Shown here: one piece after another, positions 1-12,687 of the stretch | Layout: every line of letters starts with the position of its first letter | Numbering within the stretch: the stretch's first letter is position 1 | NCBI GenBank assembly: GCA_027943335.1 | Contig: BSBK01007035.1 | Span: forward strand, 124,001-188,000 | Direction: 5' to 3' | Source: Chamaecyparis obtusa | Taxonomy: Eukaryota; Streptophyta; Pinopsida; Cupressales; Cupressaceae | DNA length: 64,000 bases | Position numbers and translations under genes: made by a program | The notes under the pieces: generated by a model | What the model saw: the letters and a program-made list of their open reading frames with translations, nothing else | Told to the model about the DNA's origin: nothing | Databases searched by the model: none

Positions 1-782
1 TTTTGTCCTCCAATCTCAAATGAAAACTGAGTGTTTTCGTCTGCCAAATTCTTGTACACTAAGGGTTTTCATTTTTGGTAAACAATTTGATTACAAAGAC
101 ATGGATGATCCCTTGATTGATTCACTTTTTTTTTATAAATTTCCTTTGGGTCTCACTAAATTTGGAATCTCTTTGCCCTCCTAAAATTCCCTCTAAAAGT
201 GTTTAAAATATTTTATAAATTAAATATTTCATTAGACCTTATTATGCCTCATTTAGACAACACTTGATTAAAAGGACAATATTTAAGTTGTCCTTGTAAA
301 ATAGAGTTATTGGGTCCAATTTAAATTATTATAATTAAATGATTTAATAAATTACATTATTTTGAAATTGACGGGTCTAGTTTTTACGGCTTGTTATACA
401 GAAATGTATCTTCAAAGATTGCTTATAATTAAGATTTTAGAGGTGAAAATAATGCACTTGGGCATTTGGGAGTTGCTTTTGTTGGATTTTTTTAGATTTT
501 AAATTTTCAAATGTCCTTATATGTGTAGGACAAGAACAATTTGAAGACTTTTGGTTTTGATTTGGTGAGGTTAGTATTGAACACTATTAAGGTACATGAG
601 TTTAATCCATTTCAATGTGTAATTTATCCAATATAAGATTTACCTTAGTTGTTGGAGGCTAATTGATTCTCATGCAATGTAGGTTACACGCAAATATGTT
701 ACATAGGGTTCCAAAAAGGGGTAATTTAGGAAACAAGACAATGAGTTTTTTGAAAGGGAATGTTTTCTTGATTTAGGAAACA
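1..782. other. AT-rich DNA, no gene recognised
   Basis: AT-rich sequence with many stop codons in every frame. I see no domain, splice-consistent exon or repeat boundary in it. Confidence 0.5.
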
Positions 783-863
783 TTATATGTATGTATGTAT
801 GTACATTTCTGATATACATACATACAGATCTATATATATATATATACACACACACATATATAT
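783..863. repeat. Microsatellite tract (TATG/TA/CA)
   Basis: A run of TATG units is followed by alternating TA and CA dinucleotides. A similar TA/TG tract sits at 1406-1452, on the other side of the element at 864-1405, so one microsatellite appears to have been split by that insertion. Short ORFs predicted here are products of the simple repeat. Confidence 0.8.
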
Positions 864-1405
864 CTAAGTTGCCGGTTCGGATTTGGGTTCGGATGTGGAT
901 TCGAGATTCGGGTTCGAAATTCGTTCAAATTTTTTTGGGGGTGGGTTCGAATTCGTTTTGGGTTCGTCCATACAAAAACATATGCTGATATATATGTATG
1001 CATATGTATATGTATATATGCAGCAACAAATAAGTCATACACCACTATGCTAATAGTAAAGCAACATAGCAAAATACACCACCATATATATTTATGTTTT
1101 AGTCCAAATGGCATATTTTTTACCTTTTTGGCCTTTTTAGTGGTCTATTTTAGGGTTGGAGGGTTGGATTGACTAAAATAGATAAATTTTTTTTTTTTTT
1201 TAAAGTCAAAAAAATCCATTTTTGGCCACAAATTCGGCCTAGATCCTACCATAGATTTTGCAAATTCGCCATAAAAACAGCAAAATTTGTGTCAGGTTTG
1301 TTTGACAAAATTTGGGCAGACTTTTGAAAGAATATGATAAGGACCAGACTTTTGCAAGAACTGGACCAGTCTTTGGGGCTGCCAGGGAAGAATTTGGTAA
1401 CATAG
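864..1405. mobile_element. Small TIR element (hAT-like MITE), degenerate
   Basis: The left end reads CTAAGTTGCCGGTTCGG and the right end, reverse complemented, reads CTATGTTACCAAATTC. The two arms match imperfectly, mostly through transitions. Both ends abut ATATATAT (856-863 and 1406-1413), which would be an 8-bp hAT-type target duplication, but this is weak because the target is a microsatellite. Inside the left arm is an array of GGTTCGG-like motifs (875-970). There is no coding capacity. The left-arm core AAGTTGCC resembles the ends of the elements at 12688 and 28742. Confidence 0.45.
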
Positions 1406-1439
1406 ATATATATCTATGTATATATGTGTGTGTGTGTGC

Positions 1440-2260
1440 ATGTGTGTATATCAGTGTTTCAAGAATCAAAGTAGCCTCGGATTTGCTGCAGACTTGGCAA
1501 ATTGAGATATTTTTAAGGATTTAAAACTTGTTTCATGCACCCTTCAATAAATAAATCTTAAAGATACAATGTTCATCAAATAGAAGCAACTTTGATCACA
1601 TACACAAGTATACATTGATCACATAAGCATAAACACAAATTTGGTTAATGAAAATAACACAAGATATATAAATATTGTCAAAAGATCCAAACAAATATCA
1701 AAACAAAAGCTAGAAGTCAATGGCTCAAAGAAGCTTGCATCACTTAGCCCTTTTGCCTGGGCATCTAAGATAGGTCTTGGATGATGATGTAACTATGATA
1801 TTCGCTTGTGTCTTAGTGACACCCACACCAACTCCAAGGTATTAGCTCGTGCACTATTTTCCTCCTTTGCCATGTCTACTAACTCTGCCTCTCTACCTAC
1901 TTGGTCAACCCAATAAAGGTCCTTATCACTAAAGATAAGATTCTAAGTCTCGGTGATCCAATTAGATTGTGAATTAACCTCCTCTAGTGTGATGGGTGAT
2001 AAGTAAGTGCCCAAAATCTATTTGTGATGAAGGTGAAGGTCGTAATGAACATAGATTAGATCATTCAACCTTTGCGTTGATAGTCTACAACTCTTCTTGG
2101 AGTGTATGTGCTCAAGCATTTTCCAATTACACTCACAACTTGAAGCACTGCATGGTTGGCTCAATACTTGAATTGTAATCCTTTTAAGTTTAGGTTCCTT
2201 AGCACCAAATCCTCTCCACCATGCATCAAAAATGAGAAAAAGAAGAGAACAATCTCATTA
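1440..2260 (-). pseudogene. hAT transposase remnant (C-terminal region)
   Basis: This block is nucleotide-similar, in the same orientation, to the terminal and coding part of the hAT-like element at 28742-31139. The two share the stretch around GGATTTAAAACTTGTTTCATG (1518-1538 here, near 28838 there) and the minus-strand coding piece at about 1990-2160, which aligns with 29440-29600. The better-preserved copy encodes the hAT C-terminal dimerisation region; this one is broken by indels and stops in all frames. No upstream BED-finger or catalytic part is present. Confidence 0.55.
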
Positions 2261-3897
2261 GCCAACTTTAAGCTTCAATATTTAATAATAATATAAAAAG
2301 ATGAAAAGTTTTAATTTTTAAACTTAAATCGTGCGATATGCTTGATGTAGGAGGGGTGGGCGATATGCTTGATTAGCTCCTCTTGTACGGTGGATTTCTT
2401 TGTGTTTGTCTATTGTAATATGCTTCCCTCGTGATGTGTTGCTTGTTATATGTTTTGTTTAGATTTCTTTAGACAATCCTTGTTGCTTTGTTGGCGCAAG
2501 GTGATAAAGGAATCAACTTGTTGTGACATTACTCTATTTGTATCTCATTTCTTCTATATGTGGTTACATGTTATGTTATGTTATGCATGTGCTATTGTTC
2601 GTAAATGTGTCTTTGTGTTGTTTGATTGGGGATGACACAAAATGGTAGCTACCTATTCTTTTTGGTCTCCGTGATGCCAACCTAAAAAGACTCTTCTTCG
2701 TGTATCTTATGTTTTATTCTTCCTTTGTGCTTGAATTTCTACTACCTATGGGAAACGATGACATTTTATTTTGATATAATTCTGATATACACGAGTGTTG
2801 GCTAAATTTTTTGTAAGTCATTGAAACCACAACTTACAAAATTGTGATTTTAGGCAACATTCATGAGATTTCTCTCTCCTCTCAGCAATAGGGGAGGCTC
2901 CCTTCTTACCGTAGGTGGCTTCAATAAGAACTTAATTGAAATTACAATATATGTTTTCATAGAAAGTCCATATATTTTAATCTTTTAATCAATTCCTCTT
3001 TTTTCAAGAATGATTTTACAAACAACTTTCAAATTTAACAAAAAGGTCATATTGCTACGATAATACCTGTGGCTTAGGGGTTGACATAAGAACAATACTC
3101 GAGACAACAATCTACTTATATATTTTGTGAAACAAAAGCAGGAACCCAAAGTCTCCTGCCTTTGTCTCAAATGAGGATTCACTAACTGGAATAGCCAGTA
3201 AGGCACAAAGTCTCTTACTGGAAACTCTCAAACTTAATAAAAATACCTACAATTGAAGCCCAAAGTCTTCAGTTCTAAGTAATTGCGGCCACTACAAACT
3301 ATAACAATTTGTTCTCATGCAACACAAAGTCTTTATAAGTTCAAATTGGCTCTGAATGCAATAGACAACTCAAAGTTTGCACAATTGAATTCAAATCTCT
3401 CTTGAGCAAAACTCCAAAACTCATAATCAATATCCAGAAAATGTCGTCACATAACACCTTGAATCAACACAAAGTTTGAAAGCAAGTTGCCCCTTTTATT
3501 GAAAGTAATTCAATTTACATCTAAGCTCAAAGTCTTAGAATTTTCTTGCATTGCCAAAAGATGATTATTTACAATGAACTCTCTCCTTTATATAGGAAAA
3601 AAGTGGAGAGAAAGGTGGAGAAAGAAGTGGAAAACCCTTAACCACCTTGACTTATTCTCTAACTAACTAACTAACTTTGACTTATTCAATGTTATAAAGC
3701 TTAAAGCATTTGCAACATGATTACATGAAACAACTTTGCACATGATACTATCACATGCAATTACATCTTGTTTTTACATTACATGTAATTTGTCAAATAC
3801 AAATTACAAATATATGATGAAAATATTCTAAGTGCCTGCTATTACATCATCCTTTATTGGTTCCCATGCTGCTACAGGATGTCTGATGGTTGATATG
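2261..3897. other. Non-coding, with spaced CAAAGTC motifs
   Basis: No protein family is recognisable. Between about 3145 and 3540 the motif CAAAGT(C/T)T recurs at least seven times at roughly 45-100 base intervals, usually in the form CACAAAGTCT or CCCAAAGTCT. The spacing is irregular and the sequence between motifs is not clearly repeated. Confidence 0.4.
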
Positions 3898-3902
3898 CTT
3901 TG

Positions 3903-5234
3903 TGATGGTCCCAACCGGTGCTGAGAGGGGAGGGGTGAATCAACACCTACTAAAACTTCACAATAAATCTGATGTAGTGTATCTATAACTATAAACTGAA
4001 CAGATTTTAGAACGGTAATAGCAAACACACAAATGACAATAAGCAACACCAGATTTATCACGTGGAAACCCAAATTGGGAGAAAACCACGGTGTGAGGAA
4101 CCCTCACAAATTCTGCACTCTTCTGAAGTGCCTCCTATTAGGAGCCTTCCCTGTTAAAGGATTACAAGCGCACTTGCGACCCGGTTAAGGGATTTGATAC
4201 AATAAGGCCTGTTAGAGCCTGCTTGGTTAGAGGACTTAGAACACCTAATCAGATGTCACTCGGTGAAGGGATTTAATATGAAGGACTTGTTAATGTCCAC
4301 CCAAAATACTGGGATTTACTATTGCAATTATCAGAGAGCAATAGGAGGTTTTGATCTTTTGATGATGGCTTTGCTGAGCTTGATAAGATCGCTGTTATTC
4401 TCAACTGAGAATCATCACCAGTCATTGCAGGTATGTTCTCCTTTGCTGTTGTGCTTCTCTGCACACTCTACTTTCTTCTCCTCTTTTTACCTTAGCTTCT
4501 TCAGTGTACAGGTTCACTCTTTACTTTGGCAGAATGAGGGAAAACAATATTCTTGCCAGGCAGAGGAATATATAGACTTCTTGCCCTATTGCTTTTTACA
4601 TGCATGACCTGTTTAAATATCACCTTCGGATCCATCACCTAGTGGAGTATTAGTTCACTGTGAAAACATCCGATGCATGCTATGCTTTATCTTCTTTATG
4701 AAAGAAAATGACAGATGCGTGTCAAAAGCTTTGCTTCACAAGAGATATCTCCATGTTTTAATGCCACAAAATCCGGTATTAAAACTTTCAATCGCGCCTT
4801 GTACCGATCGTCTTGATAACTCAAAGTCTATCGGATATTGTGCAGTAAATCCCGGTCAAAGAGTTAGATAATTGTTTGTTGATTATGACTTTCCCCGGTT
4901 CATCAATCATGATGAAGTCTTCACTTGATCGGTAAAGATCCTTAGGTTGTGCACAGGTAAGAGCTTTAACCTGTCACCTTCCCTTTCTTTGGATATACTG
5001 GTTGCATCCTTTCCTCGGTTTTTGTTACCAGTTACCGGTGGTATCCTTCTCATTTGCACAGTGTCACCGGTTGCCAAACTAGTCTCTCCTCGTCTTATCG
5101 TAGTCAGCTGTGTCGGTCCTTGCTTCACAGATCGAACACTGATATCCTTAGTTCATCTTTTTGCCAATCAATGACAATACCTCTTTTGCTATGTACCGGT
5201 TGCAATCTTACCGGTTAATCACCTAATGCCAACA
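3903..5234 (-). repeat. copia-1 3' LTR
   Basis: 1332-bp LTR, nearly collinear with 9825-11149 apart from scattered substitutions and small indels. Its coding-strand 3' end carries GAGAGGGGAGGGGTGAATCA near the boundary, a tract shared with the other copia LTRs in the window. Short ORFs inside it are chance products of the repeat. Confidence 0.93.
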
Positions 5235-5246
5235 ATCTCCCCCTTT
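5235..5246 (-). other. copia-1 polypurine tract
   Basis: On the minus strand AAAGGGGGAGAT directly precedes the LTR start TGTTGG. Further upstream on the minus strand are similar G-rich tracts near 5310-5320, 5370 and 5466. This position and composition are those of the plus-strand primer of copia elements. Confidence 0.85.
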
Positions 5247-5331
5247 GGCATTGATGTCAAAACCATAACAAATCATGTCATACCGCATTTCTACCTCTAC
5301 TGGTCATACTCTCCCCCTTTGACAATAATGG

Positions 5332-5523
5332 CACAGGCTAGTTAGAAAGACTACCTTACTGTTATCTTCTCCCCCTACGAGCAACAGTCCTATTCACCAA
5401 TCCGGTTAAGATGAGGCTGATTCCTCCCACAGGCTAGTCAGAAAGACTACCTTACTGTTATCTGCTCCCCCTACGAGCAACAGTCCTATTCACCAATCTG
5501 GTTAAGATGAGGCCGATTCCTCT
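5332..5523. repeat. 96-bp tandem duplication upstream of copia-1 PPT
   Basis: Two adjacent copies (5332-5427 and 5428-5523), each beginning CACAGGCTAGT and each containing CTCCCCCTAC, the complement of a PPT-like purine tract. They lie between the pol stop (5559) and the PPT. Confidence 0.85.
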
Positions 5524-5558
5524 GTTGAAGCATAATGAATTGATGAACACTTGTCTAT

Positions 5559-8500
5559 TTACTGATGATCAGGAAGGGGTATCACCCCTAATTTACCTTT
5601 GAGATATTTGAAAGTACTCTTTGATAATGGCTTTGTGAATATGTCAGCAATCTGTTCTTTTGTAGGAACATACTCCAATCTAACTTCTTTATTTTGCACT
5701 TGCTCTTTCAAATAGTGATACTTTATTGCAATGTGCTTTGTTTTTGAGTGCATATTAGGATTCTTAGATATGTTTATTGCACTTGTACTGTCACAATAAA
5801 TTGCAATCGGTTCAGGTATCTGTTCTTGGATTCCTTCCAATATTTGTTTGATCCAGATTACCTGTGTGCAATTGATTGCTGCAGCAACATATTCAGCTTC
5901 CGCTATGGACTGTGAAATATAGTTCTGTTTCTTGCTTGTCCAAGACACAATCCTTTCTCCAAGAAAGAATGCACCACCATTTGTGCTCTTTCTGTCATCA
6001 ATATTACCAGCCCAATCTGCATCAGTGTAGACCTTTATTTGGAAGCCTCCCTTTTGAGGAAACCATAAGCCATACTCCTCAATGCCCTTCAGGTATCTGA
6101 AAATTCTCTTCACCGCTATTAGGTGTCTCTTTTGGATTTGCAGAGAATCTTACAACGATGCCTACTGCATGTGCAATGTCTAGTCTACTATATACTGCAT
6201 ACTGCAAGTTGCCTATCATAGACCGATACAATGTCTCATTTACTTTTGTTGCATCATCTTCCTTTGATAACTTGAGGTTAGTTATCATAGGTGTACCAAC
6301 CGGTTTGGAATCTTCTAGCCCAAAAGTTTTAAGAATTTCTTTTACATACTTGGACTGAGAAATAAAAATACCTTCCTTTATCTGATGGACTTGTAGTCCA
6401 ATGAAGAATTTGATGGCTCCTATCATGGACATTTCAAATTATTTCTTCATCTCTTCAGCAAATGCTTTGCTCATCTTGTCATCTCCTCCAAAGATGATGT
6501 CATCCACAAAAAATTCAGCAATCAGGTTCCCTTATTTTCCAGTCTTGAGATACATATTGCTGTTATCTCCGGTTCTTGTGAATCCTATTGTCAGGAGGTA
6601 TGAATGCAGTCTTTCATACCATGCCCTTGGGGCTTGTTTTAGCCCATAAAGAGCCTTCTTCAATCTACAGACCATACCACTCTTCTCTGTGGATAAGAAG
6701 CCTTCCGGTTGTTCAATGTAGACTTCCTCCTCCAGTATACCATTCAGGAATGCAGAGTTTACATCCATCTGGTATACTTTGAACTTTTTGTGAGTAGCAT
6801 AAGCAAGTAGAATTCTCACTCCTTCCAGTTTGGCCACAGGTGCAAAAGTTTCACCATAATCCAGTCCAGCGTGCTATGCATATCCTTTGCAGACGAGTCT
6901 TGCTTTGTTCCTTATCACTTTACCTTCTTTATTTAATTTGTTTTTGTAGACCCACTTGGTCCCAATGACATTCTTGTCCTGTGGTCTTGGTACAAGAATC
7001 CATGTGTCATTCTTCTCTATTTGCTCAATCTCTTCTTCCATGGCCTTAACCCAGTTTTCATCTTCCAGAGCTTCCCTGGTGGTTTTGGGCTCTACACAGG
7101 AAGGAAAATAGATATTTTCTCTAGCCTTTTTTCTGGTTAATACATTAGCATGTTTGTCACCAATGATGTTATCAGTTGAGTGATATGTGACATACCTTGG
7201 AAGAACCGGTCTCTGTTCCCGGTCTAATTCTTCCGGTTGAGCAATTTCTTCAGCATGGTCATGAACAACTTCTTGTTCATCTTCTTGAGTTGGTCTGTCA
7301 TCGTTAGGTACAACATCCTGCTCCAGAGGTCTGTTTTCATACTCTTCTTTTTCATTAGTAGTAGTTATTTCATTGAATTCCGAAAGATTTCCAGCATTGT
7401 GATCTTGTAGACTGTCATGTTCATTATGATTGATCTTCCCTCTTGGTTCTGAATATTCGTTGACTTTCACATTGATACTTTTTACTATTTTTCCTGTTCT
7501 CTTATTCAGACACTGGTAGGCTTTATTCTTGGTAGAATAACCCAGAAATATGCCTTCATCACTCTTTGGCTCAAATTTGCCAGAATACATATCTCTTTTA
7601 ATGTAACAATTACTACCAAAAATTTTGAAGTAGCATACACTAAGAGTGTGACCAAACCATAATTCATAGGGAGTCTTACCGGTTCCTTTCTTGACTTGAA
7701 CTCGGTTCGGTGTGTAAACAACAATGCTGATAGCTTCTCTACATAAGTGATGGGGGAGATCTTTCTGAATCATTAGGGTTCTTGCACAGTCAATCAACAT
7801 CCTATTTCTTCTTTCTGCTACTCCATTTTGTTGAGGAGTTCTTGGTGCAGACAAGTGCATTTTAATTCCTTGTTCCTCACAGTAGTGAGTGAACTCTTGA
7901 GAAGTGTATTCACCTCCTCTGTCTGATCTCAGACACTTCAGGCTTTTACCGGTCTCCTTTTCCACTTGAACCTTGTAGATTTTGAACATGTGAAAGGCCT
8001 CTGATTTTTCTCTAAGAAAAAGTGTCCACATCATTCTTGAGAAATCATCTACAAAAAGCATGAAGTACTTGTCTCCATAGTAGCTTTTTGTTCTCATAGG
8101 TCCACATAAATCTGTGTGTACAAGATCTAGAACATTTTCAGCAGAAAATGATTTGCTACTGAAACTTGTTCCTGTCAGTTTTCCTAACTGACAATCCTTA
8201 CAAATGCCTTTGTCAGGTTTTGTAATCTCAAGAAGTCCTCTGATTGACTTTTTCTTGCTTACCTTGACAATACTGTTAAAGTTTATGTGGCAGAGCCTCT
8301 TATGCCACAATCAGGTGTTGTCCTCTTTGGTTACAAGACAGATCTTGTTGGTTTTTCCTTTGACTGATGCCATGAGGCAAGCTCCTTCCATTGAGTCCAG
8401 ATAGAATAGGTTCCCTTTACTCTGTCTACAAGTTGCAACATGAGCTCCTGATTGGTTCTTGACAACACAAGAACCTTGCCCGAATTCCAACAGGTATCCC

Positions 8501-8745
8501 TTGTTGTTTAGTTGAGCAACACTCATTAGGTTGTACTTGAGTCCTACCCAGTACACATCTTCACATACAACATCATTGCTAAGTGCAATAGAGCCTTTAC
8601 CTTTGATAGCACAGGGAGCATTGTTACCAAAGGTTATCGATCCACCATCATTGAGATTTAAGTTGATGAATTTGTTCCTATCACCAGTCATGTGGTGAGT
8701 GCATCCACTGTCAATGATCCAGTCATCATGCTGATGAGATCTTGA
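5559..8745 (-). pseudogene. copia-1 pol (protease, integrase, RT, RNase H), broken
   Basis: Domains in order on the minus strand are as follows. Protease with active-site DSG, then a GAG-pre-integrase region WHKRLCH with a following CxxC. Integrase core, including HTDLCGPM, SDRGGEYTSQEF and [14 protein letters not shown] with QMDVNSAFLNG, LYGLKQAPRAWYERLH and the catalytic FVDDI. RNase H with DADWAGNIDDRKST, EAEYVAAA and the closing KTKHIAIKYHYL. Breaks are a frameshift near 8740 at the gag/protease join, TGA at 8311-8313, TAG at 6874-6876, TAA at 6532-6534, TAA at 6439-6441, and a frameshift near 6115 between RT and RNase H. The catalytic residues I can see remain, so this is a fairly young but dead copy. 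Confidence 0.93.
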
Positions 8746-9764
8746 GATAGTGCCATTTCGCTTATCATTTGACTTTCTTCTTTTATTGCAACAAATGCAA
8801 TTTCTGGATCTTCAGAGTCTTCAGATTCATTGTATGTGACTCCTTCTGCAAGATAGCATTCTTTCTTTGCTTTGTTCTTGAATCGGTTGCTCTTGTCTTT
8901 GTTATCATTGTTTGGACACCTTGCAACAATATGTCCTATCTTATTGCAAGAGAAACATTTTAGTGGGAGCTTTCCTTTGTATTTCCCTTTTCCTCTTGGA
9001 AATCTCTTAGCGATGAGTGCTTCAAACTCATCTTGCTCCGTCTCTTCAGAGAGTAGATTCTCAACAAAACTTCCAATCTTACCGGTAGAGCTATTACCGG
9101 TTTCTCTTCCTTTCTTTGTGGAAGAGGTATTAACAAAAGATTTAAAAGCAATGTCTTGCATGGGTAAGCTGTTATCAAAATTGCTCAATTCAAATGTAGT
9201 CAACTTACCGATTAGGGAGTCAAGAGTGACTTGAGTAGTGGTAACTGATCTGAGCTCCTGTATGACTGAGATCTTGATAGCATATTGAGGCCTCAACGTT
9301 CTTAGTATTTTGCTTATCACATCTTCCTCATTCAGTGTTCCTCCAATGCTTTTGATGGAGTTCATCACTTCTTTGATTCTGTTGCTATATTGCTCTATAT
9401 CTTCTCCCTCGTTCATTCTCATATCATCATCTTTTCCTCTAAGGCTTTCAACCTTAGCTCTTTGAACATGAGGGTCACCACCAAACACTGTTTGCAGCTT
9501 GGCCCACATCTTGTGAGCAGTATCTAGATTTTCAATCTCTGCATAGACATAACCAGGTAGCGTGCTTGCTATCATATCCATTGCAAATGTATGCTCTGTC
9601 TTGATCTTCTATTTATCAGGAAGCAGGGTACCGTTGGGTTCAATGTAATCATGGATTACATGAGTCCAATAGTAATCTCCGGTAGTCTTCATGTACAGCT
9701 TCATTCTGCTGCACCACAGAGTAAAGTTTTCCTTAGAGAACTTTGGTCCTTCCTTTCTCATCAT
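8688..9764 (-). pseudogene. copia-1 gag with one premature stop
   Basis: The nucleocapsid precursor of copia-1. I place the start at the ATG at 9762-9764, just inside the PBS, because the frame from there is a typical copia gag N terminus. A TAG at 9609-9611 (context K-stop-K, where glutamine is likely) interrupts it, and reading resumes to 8688. The UBN2/retrotran_gag region is followed by a CCHC zinc knuckle, CFSCNKIGHIVARC. The frame then ends out of register with protease, so the gag-pol join is broken near 8740. Confidence 0.88.
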
Positions 9765-9810
9765 CTTAACTTTTTCTTGTTGCGGTTAAGCAGCAAAGAA
9801 AAAAAACTAG

Positions 9811-9822
9811 GCTCTGATACCA
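9811..9822 (-). other. copia-1 primer-binding site (initiator Met tRNA)
   Basis: The minus strand reads TGGTATCAGAGC two bases inside the 5' LTR. This is the classic plant copia PBS, complementary to the 3' end of initiator methionine tRNA. Confidence 0.93.
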
Positions 9823-9824
9823 AT

Positions 9825-11149
9825 TGATGGTCCCAACCGGTGCTGAGAGGGGAGGGGTGAATCAACACTTACTAAAACTTCACAATAAATTTGATGTAGT
9901 GTATCTATAATTGTAAACATAACAGATTTTAGAACAGTAATAGAAAACACACAAACAACAATGAGCAACACCAAATTTATCACGTGGAAACCCAAATTGG
10001 GAGAAAACCACGGTGTAAGGAACCCTCACAAATTTTGCACTCTTTTGAAGTGTGCCCTATTAGGAGCCTTCCCTGTTAAAGTATTACAAACGCACTATTA
10101 GATGCAACCCGGTTAAGGGATTTGATACAATAAGGCCTGTTAGAGCATGTCTGGTTAGAGGACTTAGAACACCTAATCAGATGTCAGTCGGTGAAAGGAT
10201 TTAATACAAATGACTTGTTAATGTCCACCCAAAATACTGGGATTTACTATTGCAATTATCAGAGAGCAATAGGAGGTTTTGATCTTTTGATGATGGCTTT
10301 GTTGAGCTTGATAAGATTGCTGTTATTCTCAACTGAGAATCATCACCGGTCACTGCAGGTATGTTCTCCTTTGTTGTTGTGCTTCTCTGCACACTCTACT
10401 TTCTTTTCCTCTCTTTACCTTAGCTTTTTCAGCGTATAGGTTCACTCTTTACTTTGGCAGAATGAGGGCAAACAATATCTTGCCAGGTAGAGGAATATAT
10501 AGACTTCTTGCCCTATTTGCTTTTTACATGCACAACTTGTTTAAAGACCACCTTCGGATCCATCACCTAGTGGAGTATTAGTTCACTTTTGAAACATCCG
10601 ATGCATGCTATGCTTTATCTGCTTTATGAAAGAAAATGACAGATGCGTGTCAAAAGCTTTCCTTCACAAGAGATATCTCCATGTTTTAATGCCACAAAAT
10701 CCGGCATTCAACCTTCAATCGCGCCTTGTACCGATCGTTTTGATAACTCAAAGTCTACTAGATTTTGTGTAGTAAATAGCGGTCAAAGAGTTAGATAACT
10801 GTTTGTTGATTATGACTTTCCCCGGTTCATCAATCATGATGAAGTCTTCACTTGATCGGTAAAGTTGTGCATATGTAAGAGCTTTAACCTCTCACCTTCC
10901 CTTTCTCTGGCTATACGGGTTGCATCCTTTCCTCGGTTTCTGTTACGGGTTACCGGTGGTATCCTTCTCATTTGCACAGTGTCACTGGTTGCCAAACTAG
11001 TCTCTCCTCGTCTTACCGTAGTCAGCTGTGTCGGTCCTTGCTTCACAGATTGAACACTGGTATCCTTAGTTCATCTTTTTGCCAATCAATGACAATACCT
11101 CTTTTGCTATGTACCGGTTGCAATCTTACCGGTTAATCAAATGCCAACA
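9825..11149 (-). repeat. copia-1 5' LTR
   Basis: 1325-bp LTR matching 3903-5234. It ends CCAACA and is followed by CTTTG, the right-hand target duplication. Confidence 0.93.
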
Positions 11150-11154
11150 CTTTG

Positions 11155-12687
11155 GTTTGGTAAAAGCATCTTAACTTGGAACAGGAACCTGTATCCATGG
11201 TTGTCTTGTATCATAATGGTTGTTTCTTAAAAAGCACATTTGTTTCTCTCCATCTCTGTCTTGAAAGCATTCTATGCCTGCAATCATTCCATCTTTCACC
11301 CTTTCTTTGTATGCTGTCATTCTTTAGTTACTAGAAAAAGCCATAACATTGTCTTTCAAGCTTGAACTTTGCAGATTTGGAAGAGTATGTGTATAGGATA
11401 TAAGTGGAAGACCTTCGAGCAACAAAGGATGAAGGATTTTAAGCAAAACCAGCTCTTAAAATGAGGGAAAAACTAAAAAACGGGATTTTGGAGGCACTAC
11501 ATATGAGCGAACAACAAGGTTTAGGTGAGAAAATGAAACACGGATGGGTATATATACAGGAGGTAAGGTATCTTGCTCATAGGTGGGGTTTTTATGTCCC
11601 ACTACAAGCCAACCGCGAAGCTCTTAATGCGTATAAACAAGATTTTAGAGTACATTTACAGCGTTGGTAAAGAGAGGAAAAGTGTATGCAAAACACTTAA
11701 AAAGTGGGCTTTTTAGCTTGCATTACATAATGGGACAAATAGCTTGCTTCTTTTGAATATTTAATTCTTAGAACGTGGTTTTTAATCCTGACTGCATGTG
11801 CAAGCAAAATGAAGCACTTGCATATGCAACTTGGAGAAATTAAGACACAAGAAAGAAGGATCATCATATAAGCAAAAACACATGCAAATCTGAAAATGAA
11901 ATGAAGGATTTTCATTCATAAACAAGAACAAAAATATATACATGAAAGGCCCTAAAATAAGCACAAGAAAACTTACCTCTTTTTGCAAAAAATAAGAGAA
12001 GTCTGTTAGCCAAAATTTGAATCAAATCCAAGAGATTTTTGGATTTAGAAAAAGATTGCAAGAATGAAGTTATATAGACCATGAATCTTGACTCAATCCT
12101 CTTGAAATTAATGCTTGTTTGAGTCAAGATTAGTTGCTTGACACAGTTCTAGGGAACGTAACATGTAATCATAGGAGAAATCATCCCGATTCCCAACCCT
12201 TTAAATTGTAAAAATTCAACAGTCTAACCCATAGTAGTCTAATTTGTAACAACTTACAACAAATACAAGAGGTTAAATAAAAATTAGAAAACATTCAAAC
12301 TAACAAACTCAGGAAAAATGATATATACTACCTTTATATTGTCTTTAAAGGAAATATAACAAGGCATGTAGCCAGTCTTACAAAATTTTCATCACAGGTG
12401 GATAAAAGGAAACAATTGAAGCCAGTTATAGTTCAAGAGAGTGGGTCAACTTTGACTCTTTCTCTCCAAAAAAATGAAAGAGTTTCATTGACATGGTCCA
12501 TTTTTTTTTCTGATTTGGAGGTGTTTTTCTACCATACTTGAAACTCTGCATACCTAGCTAGATTATTTGCCCTATCATATGAAAAGGGTATTCGGGTTAT
12601 TAACGAAAGATTTAGAGATGGGAAACATTAAAATTTTTAAAGAGCATATAAATGGCATATGTCTATAAAAAAGCCAGGTTTTTTTTT
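11155..12687. other. Presumed DNA2 upstream/intronic DNA with an orphan ORF
   Basis: Mostly AT-rich non-coding sequence. One plus-strand ORF at 11461-11670 (69 residues, basic, starting MREKLKNGILEAL) matches no family I know and shows no similarity to DNA2. Given the downstream DNA2 exons this is probably intron, or 5' of the first exon retained here. Confidence 0.4.

Larger units (their letters stand above)
3903..11149 (-). mobile_element. Full-length Ty1/copia retrotransposon (copia-1)
   Basis: A complete element of about 7.25 kb in minus orientation. It has two LTRs (3903-5234 and 9825-11149) that begin TGATGGTCCC and end CCAACA as read on the plus strand, and it is flanked by the 5-bp target duplication CTTTG (3898-3902 and 11150-11154). 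Next to the right-hand (5') LTR is a PBS matching initiator-Met tRNA, and next to the left-hand (3') LTR is a G-rich PPT. The internal part encodes gag, protease, integrase, RT and RNase H in copia order. Several stops and frameshifts make it non-functional. Insertion lies upstream of the first DNA2 exon seen here. Confidence 0.95.

Noticed and set aside
791..1114. Overlapping short ORFs on both strands
   Set aside because: Produced by TA/CA microsatellite and the GGTTCGG array.
4263..4607. 114-residue ORF, with a near copy at 10191-10439
   Set aside because: Both lie at the same place in the two copia-1 LTRs; a chance ORF in repeated non-coding DNA.
11461..11670. Possible upstream DNA2 exon
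   Set aside because: The translation shows no similarity to the nuclease or Fe-S region of DNA2, and the borders do not fit a splice phase.
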